A stretch of 64,000 bases of DNA from Flavobacterium sp. AG291 (GCF_003350375.1 NZ_QQAR01000007.1:124001-188000), one strand, 5' to 3'. Positions 34,728 through 44,340 are shown, numbered from the stretch's first letter. The notes: generated by a model not told the origin, from the sequence alone. A program made the numbers and translations.

Positions 34728-36362
34728 ATGAAACCGCCATCTAAAAAACAGTTTATCTCTTTGCTTTTGATAATTTGCTGCTTTACTGCAAATTCGCAAA
34801 ATACCGAAAAAGCGGTTTGGTGGAAAGAAACCGTATTCTACCAGATATACATGCCCAGCTATGCTGACAGTGATGGTAATGGATATGGGGATTTTAATGG
34901 CATGACTGATAAACTTGACTATTTAAAGTCGTTAGGCATAAAGGGCATCTGGCTTACACCTTTTTTAAAATCTCCTAAGGTTGATAACGGTTATGATGTA
35001 GCTGATTATTATGCCGTTGATACTGTTTATGGAACACTATTGAATTTTAAAACATTTTTAAACGAAGCGCATAAAAGGGACATAAGAGTTATCATGGATA
35101 TGGTACTAAACCATACCTCTACTGATTGCAAGTGGTTCCTGGAAGCAAAAAAATCAAAAGACAATCCCTATCGGGATTACTATATCTGGAAAGATAAACC
35201 TAATAACTGGGAATCTTTTTTTGGAGGAAGTGCATGGGAATATGATATAAATTCTAAACAGTATTATTATCACAAGTTTGATATCACAATGGCCGATCTT
35301 AACTGGCAAAACCCAAAAGTTGTAGAGGAAGTAAAAAATATATTAAGATTTTGGCTTGAAATGGGGGTAGATGGCTTTAGACTTGATGTTATAAACTTTC
35401 TCACAACTGACGGGGTTTTGCAGGATAATCCAGTAGTTAACGAAAAACAACAGCATGTTTATGATATAGACCAAGCTGGTGTAAAACACGCTATGCAGGG
35501 CATTAAACAAGTTGTAGCAGAATATCAAAACCGTTTTATCGTTGGCGAAATAGGCAGCGATAAATTAGAATTCTTAAAACAATACCAATCTGAAGAACTG
35601 TTAGATGTAGTATTCAACTTTAACTTTGGAAGCATACCTTCATTTTCTGTTGAAAAAATTGTTAGTGAACTGAAAAAAATGGATCAGGAAATGGAGGGAT
35701 ATCCTACCCTGTTTTTTGGCAGTCATGATATGCCGCGCATGCTCGACCGCCTTGCTAATGGAAATATAAAAAGAGCCGAAGCACTTGCTGCAGTCATTCT
35801 TACTGCAAAAGGAATCCCGTTTATTTATTATGGCGAAGAAATAGGAATGCAGAATATTGTTGCCGAACAATATAATGAGATTGTTGACATACAAGCAAAA
35901 ACACAGTACAAACTCGCCATCGCAGATGGTAAAACTGCTGAAGAGGCAATTTTAGTTGCCAACAATAGTAACAGGGATAAATCCCGCAGCCCAATGCAAT
36001 GGGATACAACACAATTTGCAGGCTTTTCTTCTTCAAAACCGTGGATAAAAATTAGTGATAATTATAAGCAGCAAAATATGGAGGTTTTAAAAAAAGATGA
36101 GAATTCTATTTATGAGGTTTACAAAGAGCTTATTAATTTAAAAAATAAATATAAGGTTCTTCAATATGGTAATTATAAAGATCTAACTGTAGAAAATAAC
36201 ATTGTTACTTTTGTCAGGTCTTTAAATAATGAATTCATAACTACTATTATAAATTTTGGCAAGCCCACAAAAATTCAACTTCCAAAAGACTCAAAAATAC
36301 TGATGGGCAATAGCAATTTAAATCAGAATGAATTCGTAATATACTATATAGCACATCAATAA
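34728..36362 (+). CDS. Exported GH13-family alpha-glucosidase-like enzyme
   Basis: This 544-residue protein has signal peptide MKPPSKKQFISLLLIICCFTANSQ. The GH13 conserved regions are all present: DMVLNHT (region I), GVDGFRLDVINF (nucleophile Asp), FIVGEIG (acid/base Glu) and FFGSHDMPRML (transition-state Asp; SHD instead of the usual NHD). The early QIYMPSYADSDGNGYGDFNGM segment points to the oligo-1,6-glucosidase/alpha-glucosidase branch. It should hydrolyse alpha-glucosidic bonds in the periplasm. It starts two bases after the previous stop. A GH13 with a GH130-type protein suggests a mixed alpha-glucose / beta-mannose substrate. Confidence 0.9.
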   Translation: MKPPSKKQFISLLLIICCFTANSQNTEKAVWWKETVFYQIYMPSYADSDGNGYGDFNGMTDKLDYLKSLGIKGIWLTPFLKSPKVDNGYDVADYYAVDTVYGTLLNFKTFLNEAHKRDIRVIMDMVLNHTSTDCKWFLEAKKSKDNPYRDYYIWKDKPNNWESFFGGSAWEYDINSKQYYYHKFDITMADLNWQNPKVVEEVKNILRFWLEMGVDGFRLDVINFLTTDGVLQDNPVVNEKQQHVYDIDQAGVKHAMQGIKQVVAEYQNRFIVGEIGSDKLEFLKQYQSEELLDVVFNFNFGSIPSFSVEKIVSELKKMDQEMEGYPTLFFGSHDMPRMLDRLANGNIKRAEALAAVILTAKGIPFIYYGEEIGMQNIVAEQYNEIVDIQAKTQYKLAIADGKTAEEAILVANNSNRDKSRSPMQWDTTQFAGFSSSKPWIKISDNYKQQNMEVLKKDENSIYEVYKELINLKNKYKVLQYGNYKDLTVENNIVTFVRSLNNEFITTIINFGKPTKIQLPKDSKILMGNSNLNQNEFVIYYIAHQ

Positions 36363-36448
36363 TTAAGTATTCGCCCTCCGCAAGCGAACCTCCAAACAAA
36401 TTGCTGATGTTCAAAAACAGTCTCTAGGCATAACAAATTAATTTGTTT

Positions 36449-36476
36449 AAATCATGTATAAAATGGTTTGGAATTT
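36449..36476. repeat. 28-base dispersed repeat, copy 2
   Basis: This matches 15204-15231 at 26 of 28 positions, including 19 identical bases ATAAAATGGTTTGGAATTT. It lies just before the hairpin at 36495-36532. Confidence 0.5.
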
Positions 36477-36494
36477 TTCTTGTTGAGGTTAATG

Positions 36495-36532
36495 CTAAAA
36501 AAGTGTTGAATCGAAAGATTTGACACTTTTAG
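36495..36532. terminator. Hairpin downstream of the polysaccharide operon
   Basis: CTAAAA..GTGT..AATC pairs with GATT..ACACTTTTAG around a GAAA loop, with A/T-rich flanks. It lies 130 bases after the GH13 stop and could end that operon, or minus-strand transcription coming from the AraC gene. Confidence 0.55.
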
Positions 36533-36745
36533 TTTAAAGAATAGTAACGTTAGTTATACTCTGTCTCTCTTCTTTGCAAAAGCACTACTAAAAAAACGCC
36601 TATCCAAAACATAAAGGCGAAGATGCAGATGCATTCCCATAGTCCGAGCAAGGGTGTCGCCGGCCCTGCTGGATGGCGACAATACCGCTGCCGATGAAAA
36701 TGCCTGGTGACCTGCAAGGCAAAAAGGCCATGACCAGACTTTTTA

Positions 36746-37567
36746 TTACCCAGTTGTATTATTACGGATAATCAATTCTGTGGGTGCACAGCCATATTGC
36801 TTTTTGAAAGCATAAGAAAAATGGGAGAGGTTCTCAAAACCAGTTTCGTAGCAGATCTCAACTGGGCGCTTTTGCTTTTCCGTGAGCTGATAATATGCCA
36901 ATTCGAGCCTTTTCCTGGTCAACCATCGCTGTGGCGTTGTATTAAAAGCTTTACTGAAATCACGTTTAAAAGTGGTGAGGCTTCTACCGGTAAGGTAACT
37001 GAACTTTGCCAAAGGCAGGTTAAACATAAAGTTCTTTTCCATGAATGATGCAAGTTCGAGCTTATGCGGCTCCTCAAAATTGGCCAGGATACTGTCTGTT
37101 CTTTTGTCAATATTCCTGAGTATGCTAATGGCTTCAGTAATCTTCAACCATGCAATATCTTCAGGAAATTGATCCTGCAGATCGAAATATGGAATCAGAG
37201 ATGCCAGGTAACTTTGCAGAAAAGGGTGCTGATCAAAGCTAATGATCTTATCGAGCACTGTCTTTTGCTGCACCTCTTTATCAAGATAAAAATTCCTGAG
37301 TCTTGCCGTGGAGAGGTGCATGGCCACAGCTTTGTGTGGTAATCCATCTTTTGGTGTATTTATAATAGTGGCTACTTGATTTCTTGGGATTAGAAAAACA
37401 CATCCTGCCCCGAAAACCATTGTACTATCGGCTAAAATCATTTTTGTTTCTCCTGAAATCAACCATACAAGGAGATGGTCATTAAAGGCTGCTTCTGTCC
37501 TAAACAGCTTTCCTGAATAACAGGAAAGCTTAATCTCAGAATTGATATAATTTACCTCGTAATCCAT
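36746..37567 (-). CDS. AraC-family transcriptional regulator
   Basis: This 273-residue protein has an N-terminal cupin-like sensor (about 1-150: NYINSEIKLSCYSGKLF, LLVWLISGETKMIL). The C-terminal double helix-turn-helix (about 175-270) has FNLPLAKFSYLTGRSLTTFKR DFSKAFNTTPQRWL and PVEICYETGFENLSHFSYAFKKQYGCAPTE, a strong AraC signature. It is encoded 30 bases after a short-chain dehydrogenase gene on the same strand, so the two may be co-transcribed, with the regulator acting on that gene. The effector is unknown. Confidence 0.92.
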   Translation of the reverse strand: MDYEVNYINSEIKLSCYSGKLFRTEAAFNDHLLVWLISGETKMILADSTMVFGAGCVFLIPRNQVATIINTPKDGLPHKAVAMHLSTARLRNFYLDKEVQQKTVLDKIISFDQHPFLQSYLASLIPYFDLQDQFPEDIAWLKITEAISILRNIDKRTDSILANFEEPHKLELASFMEKNFMFNLPLAKFSYLTGRSLTTFKRDFSKAFNTTPQRWLTRKRLELAYYQLTEKQKRPVEICYETGFENLSHFSYAFKKQYGCAPTELIIRNNTTG

Positions 37568-37597
37568 TGGACTTGTAAATTTTCAAAATTACGAATA

Positions 37598-38593
37598 TCA
37601 ATTCGTTTTAAATTCGATTCCTGTTAATTCTTCAGTTAACTTCCACAAACGTTTTGCATTGGTTTCATCAAGAGAATAAGGCTTAATACCTCCAATAATT
37701 GCAACATCTGTAACCATTGCTGCTACATCAACATTCTCACAGTACACGCCCCCGGTATGTTTCAGCATGGGGCTCGTTGCGCACCATACGGTTGTTGCTG
37801 CACCTTGTGGGATTGTTTTGAGTGATGCCACTACTTCGGGTAATATATTACCCTCGGCATCGGTGTAACCTAATTTTTGTAGCAGGTCTATTGGTGCTTC
37901 CCTACCCAGTTCTGTTTCCGCTACAGCACCGGGACACAATGAATAAGCACGGATGCCAAAGGACTGTGCCCTGTTATCTAACTCAAGGGAAAATAGGTTT
38001 ACAGCTGTCTTTGATTGTCCATAGCCAACTAAGGTGTCATAATCCCTTTTTTCAAAATTAAAGTCCTCAAAATTAAAATCAGAAAACTGGTGCCCTCCCG
38101 AAGATACATTTACCACTCTTGCCCCTTGTGCCATTTTAAGAGCATTCCAAAGCCTTGCCGTCAGTTGAAACTGTGCCAGATAATTGGTTGACAGCTGCGA
38201 TTCGATACCGCGACTGTCCCGGCGAAGCGGAACCCACATAATACCCGCATTGTTGATAAGTAAATGAAGTGGCCTGCCCGATGCAAGGAATTTTTCTGCA
38301 AAAGAATCAATAGATTTTTGATCCATCAAATCCATTGTTTCTATTTCGATATGCGGAACCCCTTCTAAGTTACGTTTAGCTTTTTCTACATCTCTTGCGG
38401 GAACAATAACTGTGGCCCCTGCCTTTGCAAGGGTTATGGTAGTCTCCAGCCCAATACCTGTGTTACCTCCGGTTACAATTGCAATTTTTCCCGTTAGATC
38501 AATACCTTCAATTACGTCTGCTGCTGTGGAAGAAGCATTAAATCCTGAGCCTATTGGTTGCTGTAATGCCCCCCGATAATTATTCCGATACAT
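37598..38593 (-). CDS. SDR-family oxidoreductase (retinol-dehydrogenase-like group)
   Basis: From the ATG at 38593 (MYRNNYRGALQQPIGSGFNA) the protein has 331 residues; the longer frame upstream lacks family similarity. It has the nucleotide motif TGGNTGIGLE, the structural NNAG (LLINNAGIMWVP), the catalytic Ser in VNVSSGGH and the pair YGQSKTA (YxxxK). The length and the C-terminal part fit the WW-domain/retinol dehydrogenase-like classical SDRs. The substrate is unknown. It is first in a possible operon with the AraC regulator. Confidence 0.85.
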   Translation of the reverse strand: MYRNNYRGALQQPIGSGFNASSTAADVIEGIDLTGKIAIVTGGNTGIGLETTITLAKAGATVIVPARDVEKAKRNLEGVPHIEIETMDLMDQKSIDSFAEKFLASGRPLHLLINNAGIMWVPLRRDSRGIESQLSTNYLAQFQLTARLWNALKMAQGARVVNVSSGGHQFSDFNFEDFNFEKRDYDTLVGYGQSKTAVNLFSLELDNRAQSFGIRAYSLCPGAVAETELGREAPIDLLQKLGYTDAEGNILPEVVASLKTIPQGAATTVWCATSPMLKHTGGVYCENVDVAAMVTDVAIIGGIKPYSLDETNAKRLWKLTEELTGIEFKTN

Positions 38594-39092
38594 CTTAATA
38601 AATTTTAATGTTATTGATGCAAAGGTAGATGCACTTCTTCCCGACAACTTTGTTTAAAAGACCTAATTTGCTTTGTTTAAAAGACCAGCGCAGAAGCAAA
38701 GTGACAGGGAAGAACAATGACCCCTGAGTAATCTTTTAGGTATTTATTAAACTAAAGGGAAAAAGTTATCCCTCGATACGACATAACTCTTTTTTCAAAA
38801 TAAATAAAATTATCATGAGAAATTAAAATCACGTAAAACTACGTGGAATTTTAGCACCAGGATTTAATACATTGTTCTTTCTAAGAGCTGTCTATGGCTT
38901 TAAGTTTGGCACAATAGCATAATTAGAAAACCTGAAAGACAATTTACAGTCGTATTTGATAAAACTGGTGAACTGAGCTAACGATAGAACATTTTACAGG
39001 CGGTTACCAGTCAAACCGGACTGAACAGGTAATTCAGGTACACTTACATCATTCATACATATTTACAATATCTATAATTTAAAAAAATACTA
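38594..39092. other. 500-base intergenic region upstream of the tail-sheath gene
   Basis: No gene is seen. It contains the shared block at 38823-38846 and a TAAGTTTG box at 38901-38908 without a good -33 partner. The piece at 38730-38775 resembles the outer part of the IS6 remnant at 40800-40850 and may be a third trace of that element. Confidence 0.4.
38823..38846 (+). promoter_or_regulatory. Shared upstream block of the tail-sheath gene
   Basis: TTAAAATC, two bases, GTAAA, one base, CTACGTG recurs at 58624-58647 upstream of the YVTN propeller gene with 20 of 24 positions identical and the same orientation relative to the gene. It lies 247 bases before the ATG. The inner part ACGTAAAACTACGT has ACGT half-sites, suitable for a dimeric regulator. 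Confidence 0.6.
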
Positions 39093-40673
39093 ATGCCCGC
39101 ATCGAACATTAAATCACCCGGTGTTTATATCAGCGAAATAAACGCTTTTGAGAATTCGGTAATTCCGGTAGCTACCGCTGTTCCAGCATTTATCGGTTAC
39201 ACACCACAGGCACAGTGTAATGGAAAATCTTATACCAACAAAGTACAAAAAATCACCTCATTTGCAGAATTTCAGGCTATTTATTGCCTGCCAGACCCAC
39301 CACCGCCTGCTAGTCCTTCAAAACAATATAAACCACAATATTACCTTGTTCAGCAAAAAAATAAGCCAGACAATGGGGATTTTATCATAATTAATAATAA
39401 TTACTATTTGTTGGTGCCTGATCCAAATACGATTTATTACCTATATAATAGTATCAGGCTGTTTTATCAAAATGGTGGCGGTGATGCTTATATCGTTTCC
39501 GTTGGGGGTTATGGAAACCCGTCAGGCACGGCAATGGCCCCTGGTACACAAATTATAAACCCAAATGTACAGCTAAACGAGCTTATCAACGGCTTGGCAT
39601 TGCTTTTAAATGAACAGGAGCCTACCATGTATATATGCCCCGAGGCGACATTACTTTCCATAACCGATAATGGTACACTTATGCAGAAAATGCTGTTGCA
39701 GTGCTCTCAAATGCAAACTTCAATAGCTATATTTGATATAATAGGCGGGAGAAAACCCGACCCTATTATGTATACAAATGATATTACAAGTTTCCGTAAC
39801 AATACAGGCTCACAGGGGCTCGATTATGGCACTGCCTACTACCCTTTCATTGGTACAACTGTAATGCAGAATCAGGATATTGACTACACCAACCTGTTCG
39901 GCGGCGATGTAAAACAGTTATCATCACTGCTTAGTCCTGCAGACAATCCGAATATGAGTGTAACAACCATTTTGGATATGATTGAAAATCCTGGTGCAAA
40001 CCCACTAACGGTTACACAATATAACAGTGCTTTGCTTAATGCAAGCGAAATCTATAGCCAAATCATAAAATATATATTAGCCGATGTGAACCTACTGCCA
40101 CCGAGCGGAGGTATGGCAGGTGTAATGACAACTATAGACAACCAGCAGGGTGTATGGCAGGCTCCTGCAAACACAACCATAGTGGGTGCAGCATCGTTGC
40201 CTATAAGGTTATCTGAAAGTCAGCAAGCCAATCTTAACATGGATGCTTATTCCGGTAAATCAATAAATGCTATCCGTTTCTTTAACGGCTTAGGCATTTT
40301 GGTCTGGGGAGCCCGTACTCTCGATGGTAATAGTCAGGATTGGAAGTACCTTTCGGTACGAAGGACAATGATATTTTTAGAACAGTCCTGCAAACTGGCT
40401 GTAAAACCTTATACTTTCCAGCCTAACGTAAAAAACACATGGGAAGCGGTAAAGGGAATGATCAGCAGTTTTCTTACTTCTGTATGGAAAGAAGGCGGCC
40501 TTCAGGGTGCATCAGCATCAGATGCTTTTTCGGTGGAATGCGGGCTTGGCAGTACTATGACATCTGATGATATCCTTAATGGGTTTATGAATGTTAGCGT
40601 AAAGGTAGCGGTAGTAAGGCCGGCCGAGTTTATAGTTTTTACCTTTCAGCAAGAAATGGCATCATCAAATTAA
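39093..40673 (+). CDS. Orphan phage-tail-sheath-like protein
   Basis: This 526-residue protein starts SPGVYISEINAFENSVIPVATAVPAFIGYT, the classic opening of contractile tail sheath proteins. The sheath core is seen in YNSIRLFYQNGGGDAYIVSVGGYG. The conserved C-terminal domain is VRRTMIFLEQSCKLAVKPYTF, TWEAVKGMISSFLTSVWKEGGLQG and VRPAEFIVFTFQQ. Such proteins form the contractile outer tube of phage tails, type VI secretion or extracellular contractile injection systems. Here no tube, baseplate, AAA+ or spike gene is present on either side; the neighbours are a dehydrogenase and a kinase on the other strand. There is no signal peptide. The role is unknown. Confidence 0.85.
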   Translation: MPASNIKSPGVYISEINAFENSVIPVATAVPAFIGYTPQAQCNGKSYTNKVQKITSFAEFQAIYCLPDPPPPASPSKQYKPQYYLVQQKNKPDNGDFIIINNNYYLLVPDPNTIYYLYNSIRLFYQNGGGDAYIVSVGGYGNPSGTAMAPGTQIINPNVQLNELINGLALLLNEQEPTMYICPEATLLSITDNGTLMQKMLLQCSQMQTSIAIFDIIGGRKPDPIMYTNDITSFRNNTGSQGLDYGTAYYPFIGTTVMQNQDIDYTNLFGGDVKQLSSLLSPADNPNMSVTTILDMIENPGANPLTVTQYNSALLNASEIYSQIIKYILADVNLLPPSGGMAGVMTTIDNQQGVWQAPANTTIVGAASLPIRLSESQQANLNMDAYSGKSINAIRFFNGLGILVWGARTLDGNSQDWKYLSVRRTMIFLEQSCKLAVKPYTFQPNVKNTWEAVKGMISSFLTSVWKEGGLQGASASDAFSVECGLGSTMTSDDILNGFMNVSVKVAVVRPAEFIVFTFQQEMASSN

Positions 40674-40711
40674 CAACTATTAACTATTATTAACTTCATA
40701 AAGCCTCCATC

Positions 40712-40850
40712 TGGCTCGGCTGTATAAATCTAAGTGTAAAATATACAGCCTGAAGAATAATAGTTTTAGGTAGTAATGACCTTTGGTATTTATTTTGGTT
40801 GTATTTATTAAATATAAAGGTAAAAGTTATTGGTATACTCAACAGAACCC
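40712..40850 (-). mobile_element. IS6-family element fragment (5' end only)
   Basis: On the minus strand the right part begins with a GGGTTCTGTTGAG terminal-repeat-like end (near 40850), then NTKGH, a frameshift, and KTIILQAVYFTLRF. This matches the start of the transposase remnant at 21241-21498. The start codon has become ATA and the rest of the gene is missing. It lies in the convergent gap between the tail-sheath and hybrid-kinase genes. Confidence 0.65.
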
Positions 40851-40915
40851 TTGACTATTAACATGTCCATCCATCGACATGATGAGTGATGATATGGTCA
40901 TGCACAGTACGAGCT

Positions 40916-43900
40916 CTATACTGAGCCATTCCCGAGCCATTTTGAAAGTATATCGATAATATTTTCTTCCCTTATAGGCTTTACTACATAATCGTTCATA
41001 CCCGCATTAAGGCATTTTTCTTTTTCGCCCAAAACATTGCCAGCTGTTAAGGCCACAATAGGAACGGATTGCCTTTGGTCTTGTTTTCGTATGTTTTCGG
41101 TAGCTTCGCAACCGTTCATTTCCGGCATCTGAATATCCATTAAAACAAGATCCGGTTTATGCTGACTGCAATATTCCACAGCTTCCAGGCCATTACTGAC
41201 TTCTATCAGGGTAGCTCCAGGTACCAATCGGTTGAGAATAGAACGTACCAGCATCATATTTACCGGATTATCCTCAGCAATTAATATTGTTAGGTTTTCT
41301 GAAGTAACTGCTTCCTCTGATTCCAGGTCGGGTGTAAAAACAGTCTGTTCTTCATGAGAGAGTCTTTCCAACGAGCTGTAAATATCATCAATCTTTAAAG
41401 GTTTCACAAGGTAACTACTGACATTCAACCCCTTACAGGCTTCAATGATCTTTTCGTCATCTGCCGAACTGTGAAGCAATATTATGGGCTGCTGCGCAGT
41501 AGTGGGGTAAATATTTTGGCGTATTTTCGTTATGGTTTCCAGCCCATCCATAACCGGCATATGATAATCCATCAAAATAACATCATACTTGTTTCCATCA
41601 ACCAACAACTGAAGAGCCTCGAGTCCGTTTCTGGCTTCTGTCACCTTTATATTTTTTAGTCCCAGGATTTGTTGTAGTATAGTCCTGTTATTTTCATTAT
41701 CATCTACGATCAACACTTCTCTTATCTTCTCAATATCATACCACACGATGGGTTCTCCCCTTTCTGATCTGAAGGAAACTTCAAAATAAAAAGTACTGCC
41801 TGAACCCGGATGGCTTTCCAGTTCAAGATTACTCCCCATGAGAGCCAGCAACTTATTGGATATGGTTAATCCAAGGCCTGTGCCACCATATTTTTTTGTG
41901 GTCGAAGTATCTTCCTGTGAAAAAGCCTCAAAAATAGTAAACTGCTTTTCCTTAGGTATCCCGATGCCTGTATCCCGTACCGAAAAGCGTAATCGGGTTT
42001 GGTCTTCATCGGATTGCACGCAGGCAATCTTTAATTCTATTTCTCCCTTTTGGGTAAATTTAGCAGCATTACTCAAAAGATTAACCAGTACCTGTTTCAG
42101 CCGGATGCTGTCAGTGTAAATGAAACGTGGCAATTCAGGAGAAACATCTAACAGCATTTCCAGACCATTTTTCTGTACCTGATAACTGATAATATTAGCC
42201 GTCTGGCTGGCAAGTTCATAAACATCACACTTTTCTATATTTAATTCCAGCTTGCCGGCTTCAATTTTTGAAAAATCGAGTATGTCATTAATTATGCCGA
42301 GGAGTGCATTGGCTGACTGGTTCACTATCGAGAGATACTGCTGCTGTGTATCGTTCAAATGGGTCTTCATCAAAAGATCCGTAAAACCAATAACACCATT
42401 TAAGGGAGTACGTATTTCGTGGCTCATATTAGCAAGGAACTCTGATTTTGCACTATTAGCATTCTCAGCTTTTTGAATAGCAAACACCAGTGCTTCCCTC
42501 TGTTCTACGATAGATGTGATATCCTGAAAGGTACCATAGAGGCGTTTGTAATTTCCCGGTTCTCCTTCGGCATTACCAATAACCCTTACCCATATTTCCC
42601 TTCCTTTTCCGGTTATAACCTGTAGTTCCATATCCCATGCCTCACCGTTTACCAGTGCCTGCTGTACTGTTTTACCTATAGTTTCACGGCTGGATCCTTC
42701 TTTATAAAAATTAATTGCCTCATCGAGGGTTGGTTGAAAATCGGATGGCATTTCGTGAATCTCCTTTGTTATAGATGTCCAGCTCAATTTCTGCCGTTGC
42801 AAATCCAGTTCCCATCCTCCAACACGGGCAACGCGGTTGGTCTGCTCAAGTGTTTCTTTTGTACGACGAAGATCCTCTTCAAGCCTGTAACGTTCTGTCA
42901 CGTCTATTGCATTGCCTATTACATAAGGTTCACCGGTAAGATTTCGCTCTAATATATTATTATATTGCCATATATGATACTCGCCATTTTTGTGTGTGGT
43001 AACCATCTGCCCTTTGGCACTACCGGCCCTTTTTATTTCCGCCAGATAGTCCACTACAAGTTCATGCCTTCGCTCGGGAACGATATTAAAAAGATCCTTG
43101 CTAAGAATTTCTGCTTTGGTATAACCCAGTATCGCTGCACCTGCCTCGTTAACCGATGTAAATTTACCATTAAGGTCATGAGTACACATAAAACCCTGTG
43201 AATTTTCGAAAAAAATTCGGGCACGTTCCTCACTCAGTGACAACTCCATGTCTTTTTGATTTTCCTGAGTAATATCTCTGGCAATTGCATACAACTTTCC
43301 TTCTTTAGGTTCCGGAGTGGCCGACCACTGAAGTGTTTTGTATTCACCATATTTAGTCCTGAACCTATGCACAAAATTGATGGTCTTGTTTCCCTGTTTC
43401 AAACTTTCGATTTCGTTTTGGGTAACCTCGCGATCATCTGGATGTACAAGATCAATAAATGAAGTGCTGAGAAGATAATTTTCGTCCCATCCTAACACTT
43501 TTTCAAATGCAGGATTAATACTTTTAAAATAACCATCGATACCCGCTATACACATCATTTCATCAGAGAGATTAAACAGATCAAGATAGGTGCGCAATGC
43601 CTTGCGTTCTGATCTGGTCTTTAAATGTGTCATAACTTCTTTTGCCAACAGTCCTAAGGCTTGTATTTGAGCGGGTGAAAGTTCTTTAGTCTCATAGTCA
43701 AGTACGCAAATTGTGCCAATCGCAAATCCACTAGTATCCACGAGGGGATACCCTGCATAAAAAGCAACGGAAGCATTGCCTTTTACAGGATAATGTTTTA
43801 CCGAATCTGAAGAAGATATGGTAATGTTGGTTTGATAGAATTCTCTTTTTTCAATAACCGTTTCACAAAAGGATTCCTTCCTAATCCCTGAATTGTCCTT

Positions 43901-44089
43901 AAGTCCTATTGATGCACTGAATAGTAACTGATCTTCATCTACAAAAGACAGTACCGCAATAGGGGTATTGCATACTACGGTTGCAAGTTTTGTAATGTTG
44001 TCAAAAACTTCACCAGAAACGGTATCATAAACAGTATGTTCTCGTAATGCCCTAAGTCTTTGCTGTTCGTTGTTTGGTATATGATCCAT
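40916..44089 (-). CDS. Cytoplasmic hybrid sensor histidine kinase (GAF-PAS-PAS-PAS-kinase-REC-REC)
   Basis: This 1057-residue protein has no membrane segment. It has an N-terminal GAF domain (about 20-165: ITKLATVVCNTPIAVLSFVDEDQ, GTICVLDY) and three PAS domains with PAC tails (DGYFKSINPAFEKVLGWDE; NGKFTSVNEAGAAILGYTK; the third at about 410-520). The kinase core has His557 in NMSHEIRTPLNG, an ATPase domain (GTGLGLTISNKLL), and two receivers with phospho-Asp in VILMDYHMPVMDG and LVLMDIQMPEMNG. The phosphate would pass to a partner not in the window. The 30-base block shared with ku-ligD lies 170 bases upstream in the orientation of this gene. Confidence 0.92.
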   Translation of the reverse strand: MDHIPNNEQQRLRALREHTVYDTVSGEVFDNITKLATVVCNTPIAVLSFVDEDQLLFSASIGLKDNSGIRKESFCETVIEKREFYQTNITISSSDSVKHYPVKGNASVAFYAGYPLVDTSGFAIGTICVLDYETKELSPAQIQALGLLAKEVMTHLKTRSERKALRTYLDLFNLSDEMMCIAGIDGYFKSINPAFEKVLGWDENYLLSTSFIDLVHPDDREVTQNEIESLKQGNKTINFVHRFRTKYGEYKTLQWSATPEPKEGKLYAIARDITQENQKDMELSLSEERARIFFENSQGFMCTHDLNGKFTSVNEAGAAILGYTKAEILSKDLFNIVPERRHELVVDYLAEIKRAGSAKGQMVTTHKNGEYHIWQYNNILERNLTGEPYVIGNAIDVTERYRLEEDLRRTKETLEQTNRVARVGGWELDLQRQKLSWTSITKEIHEMPSDFQPTLDEAINFYKEGSSRETIGKTVQQALVNGEAWDMELQVITGKGREIWVRVIGNAEGEPGNYKRLYGTFQDITSIVEQREALVFAIQKAENANSAKSEFLANMSHEIRTPLNGVIGFTDLLMKTHLNDTQQQYLSIVNQSANALLGIINDILDFSKIEAGKLELNIEKCDVYELASQTANIISYQVQKNGLEMLLDVSPELPRFIYTDSIRLKQVLVNLLSNAAKFTQKGEIELKIACVQSDEDQTRLRFSVRDTGIGIPKEKQFTIFEAFSQEDTSTTKKYGGTGLGLTISNKLLALMGSNLELESHPGSGSTFYFEVSFRSERGEPIVWYDIEKIREVLIVDDNENNRTILQQILGLKNIKVTEARNGLEALQLLVDGNKYDVILMDYHMPVMDGLETITKIRQNIYPTTAQQPIILLHSSADDEKIIEACKGLNVSSYLVKPLKIDDIYSSLERLSHEEQTVFTPDLESEEAVTSENLTILIAEDNPVNMMLVRSILNRLVPGATLIEVSNGLEAVEYCSQHKPDLVLMDIQMPEMNGCEATENIRKQDQRQSVPIVALTAGNVLGEKEKCLNAGMNDYVVKPIREENIIDILSKWLGNGSV

Positions 44090-44258
44090 AATATATTTAA
44101 CTTATCATATCTCAGTATTATATACCAAGTTAGCATATTTGATTTTATAAAACCAATACATATAGAAAAAACAACTAAAACACGGACGAATATCAACTTA
44201 AATAGAATAAAAAAATTCGTTTGCTACTTCATTAATGAAAGTAAAGACATAGAAACGC

Positions 44259-44288
44259 AATTCATAACTGTTTAATATTCCATTAATT
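44259..44288. promoter_or_regulatory. Conserved upstream block (copy 2), between hybrid kinase and ligase-associated cluster
   Basis: The stretch beginning AATTCATAACTGTTTAAT and ending CCATTAATT is 28/30 identical to 14856-14885. The divergent genes on each side are the hybrid kinase (in the same orientation as ku relative to copy 1) and the exonuclease 84 bases away. Which one it serves is open. Confidence 0.55.
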
Positions 44289-44340
44289 TAAAAATGTAAA
44301 ATCCGTTAAACTTCTCAAAACCTTATATTATCAAAGAAAT

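Larger units (their letters stand above)
36363..36745. other. Intergenic region with repeat copy, hairpin and possible gene-end remnant
   Basis: Besides the dispersed repeat and hairpin listed separately, the G+C-richer part (36580-36740) read on the minus strand ends in a hydrophobic tail, LWECICIFAFMFWIGVFLVV, then LLQRRETEYN and a stop near 36553. It could be the broken C-terminus of a membrane protein; the reading frame cannot be followed upstream. Confidence 0.35.

Noticed and set aside
37822-38061. A + strand frame inside the SDR gene
   Set aside because: It is antisense to a dehydrogenase with all family motifs.
38730-38775. A third IS6-family remnant upstream of the tail-sheath gene
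   Set aside because: Only a short A/T-rich stretch resembles the remnant at 40800-40850, with no terminal repeat or transposase codons; I kept it as a comment only.
39093-40673. Prophage
   Set aside because: A tail-sheath gene alone, with no integrase, capsid, terminase, lysis or attachment site nearby, does not support a prophage.
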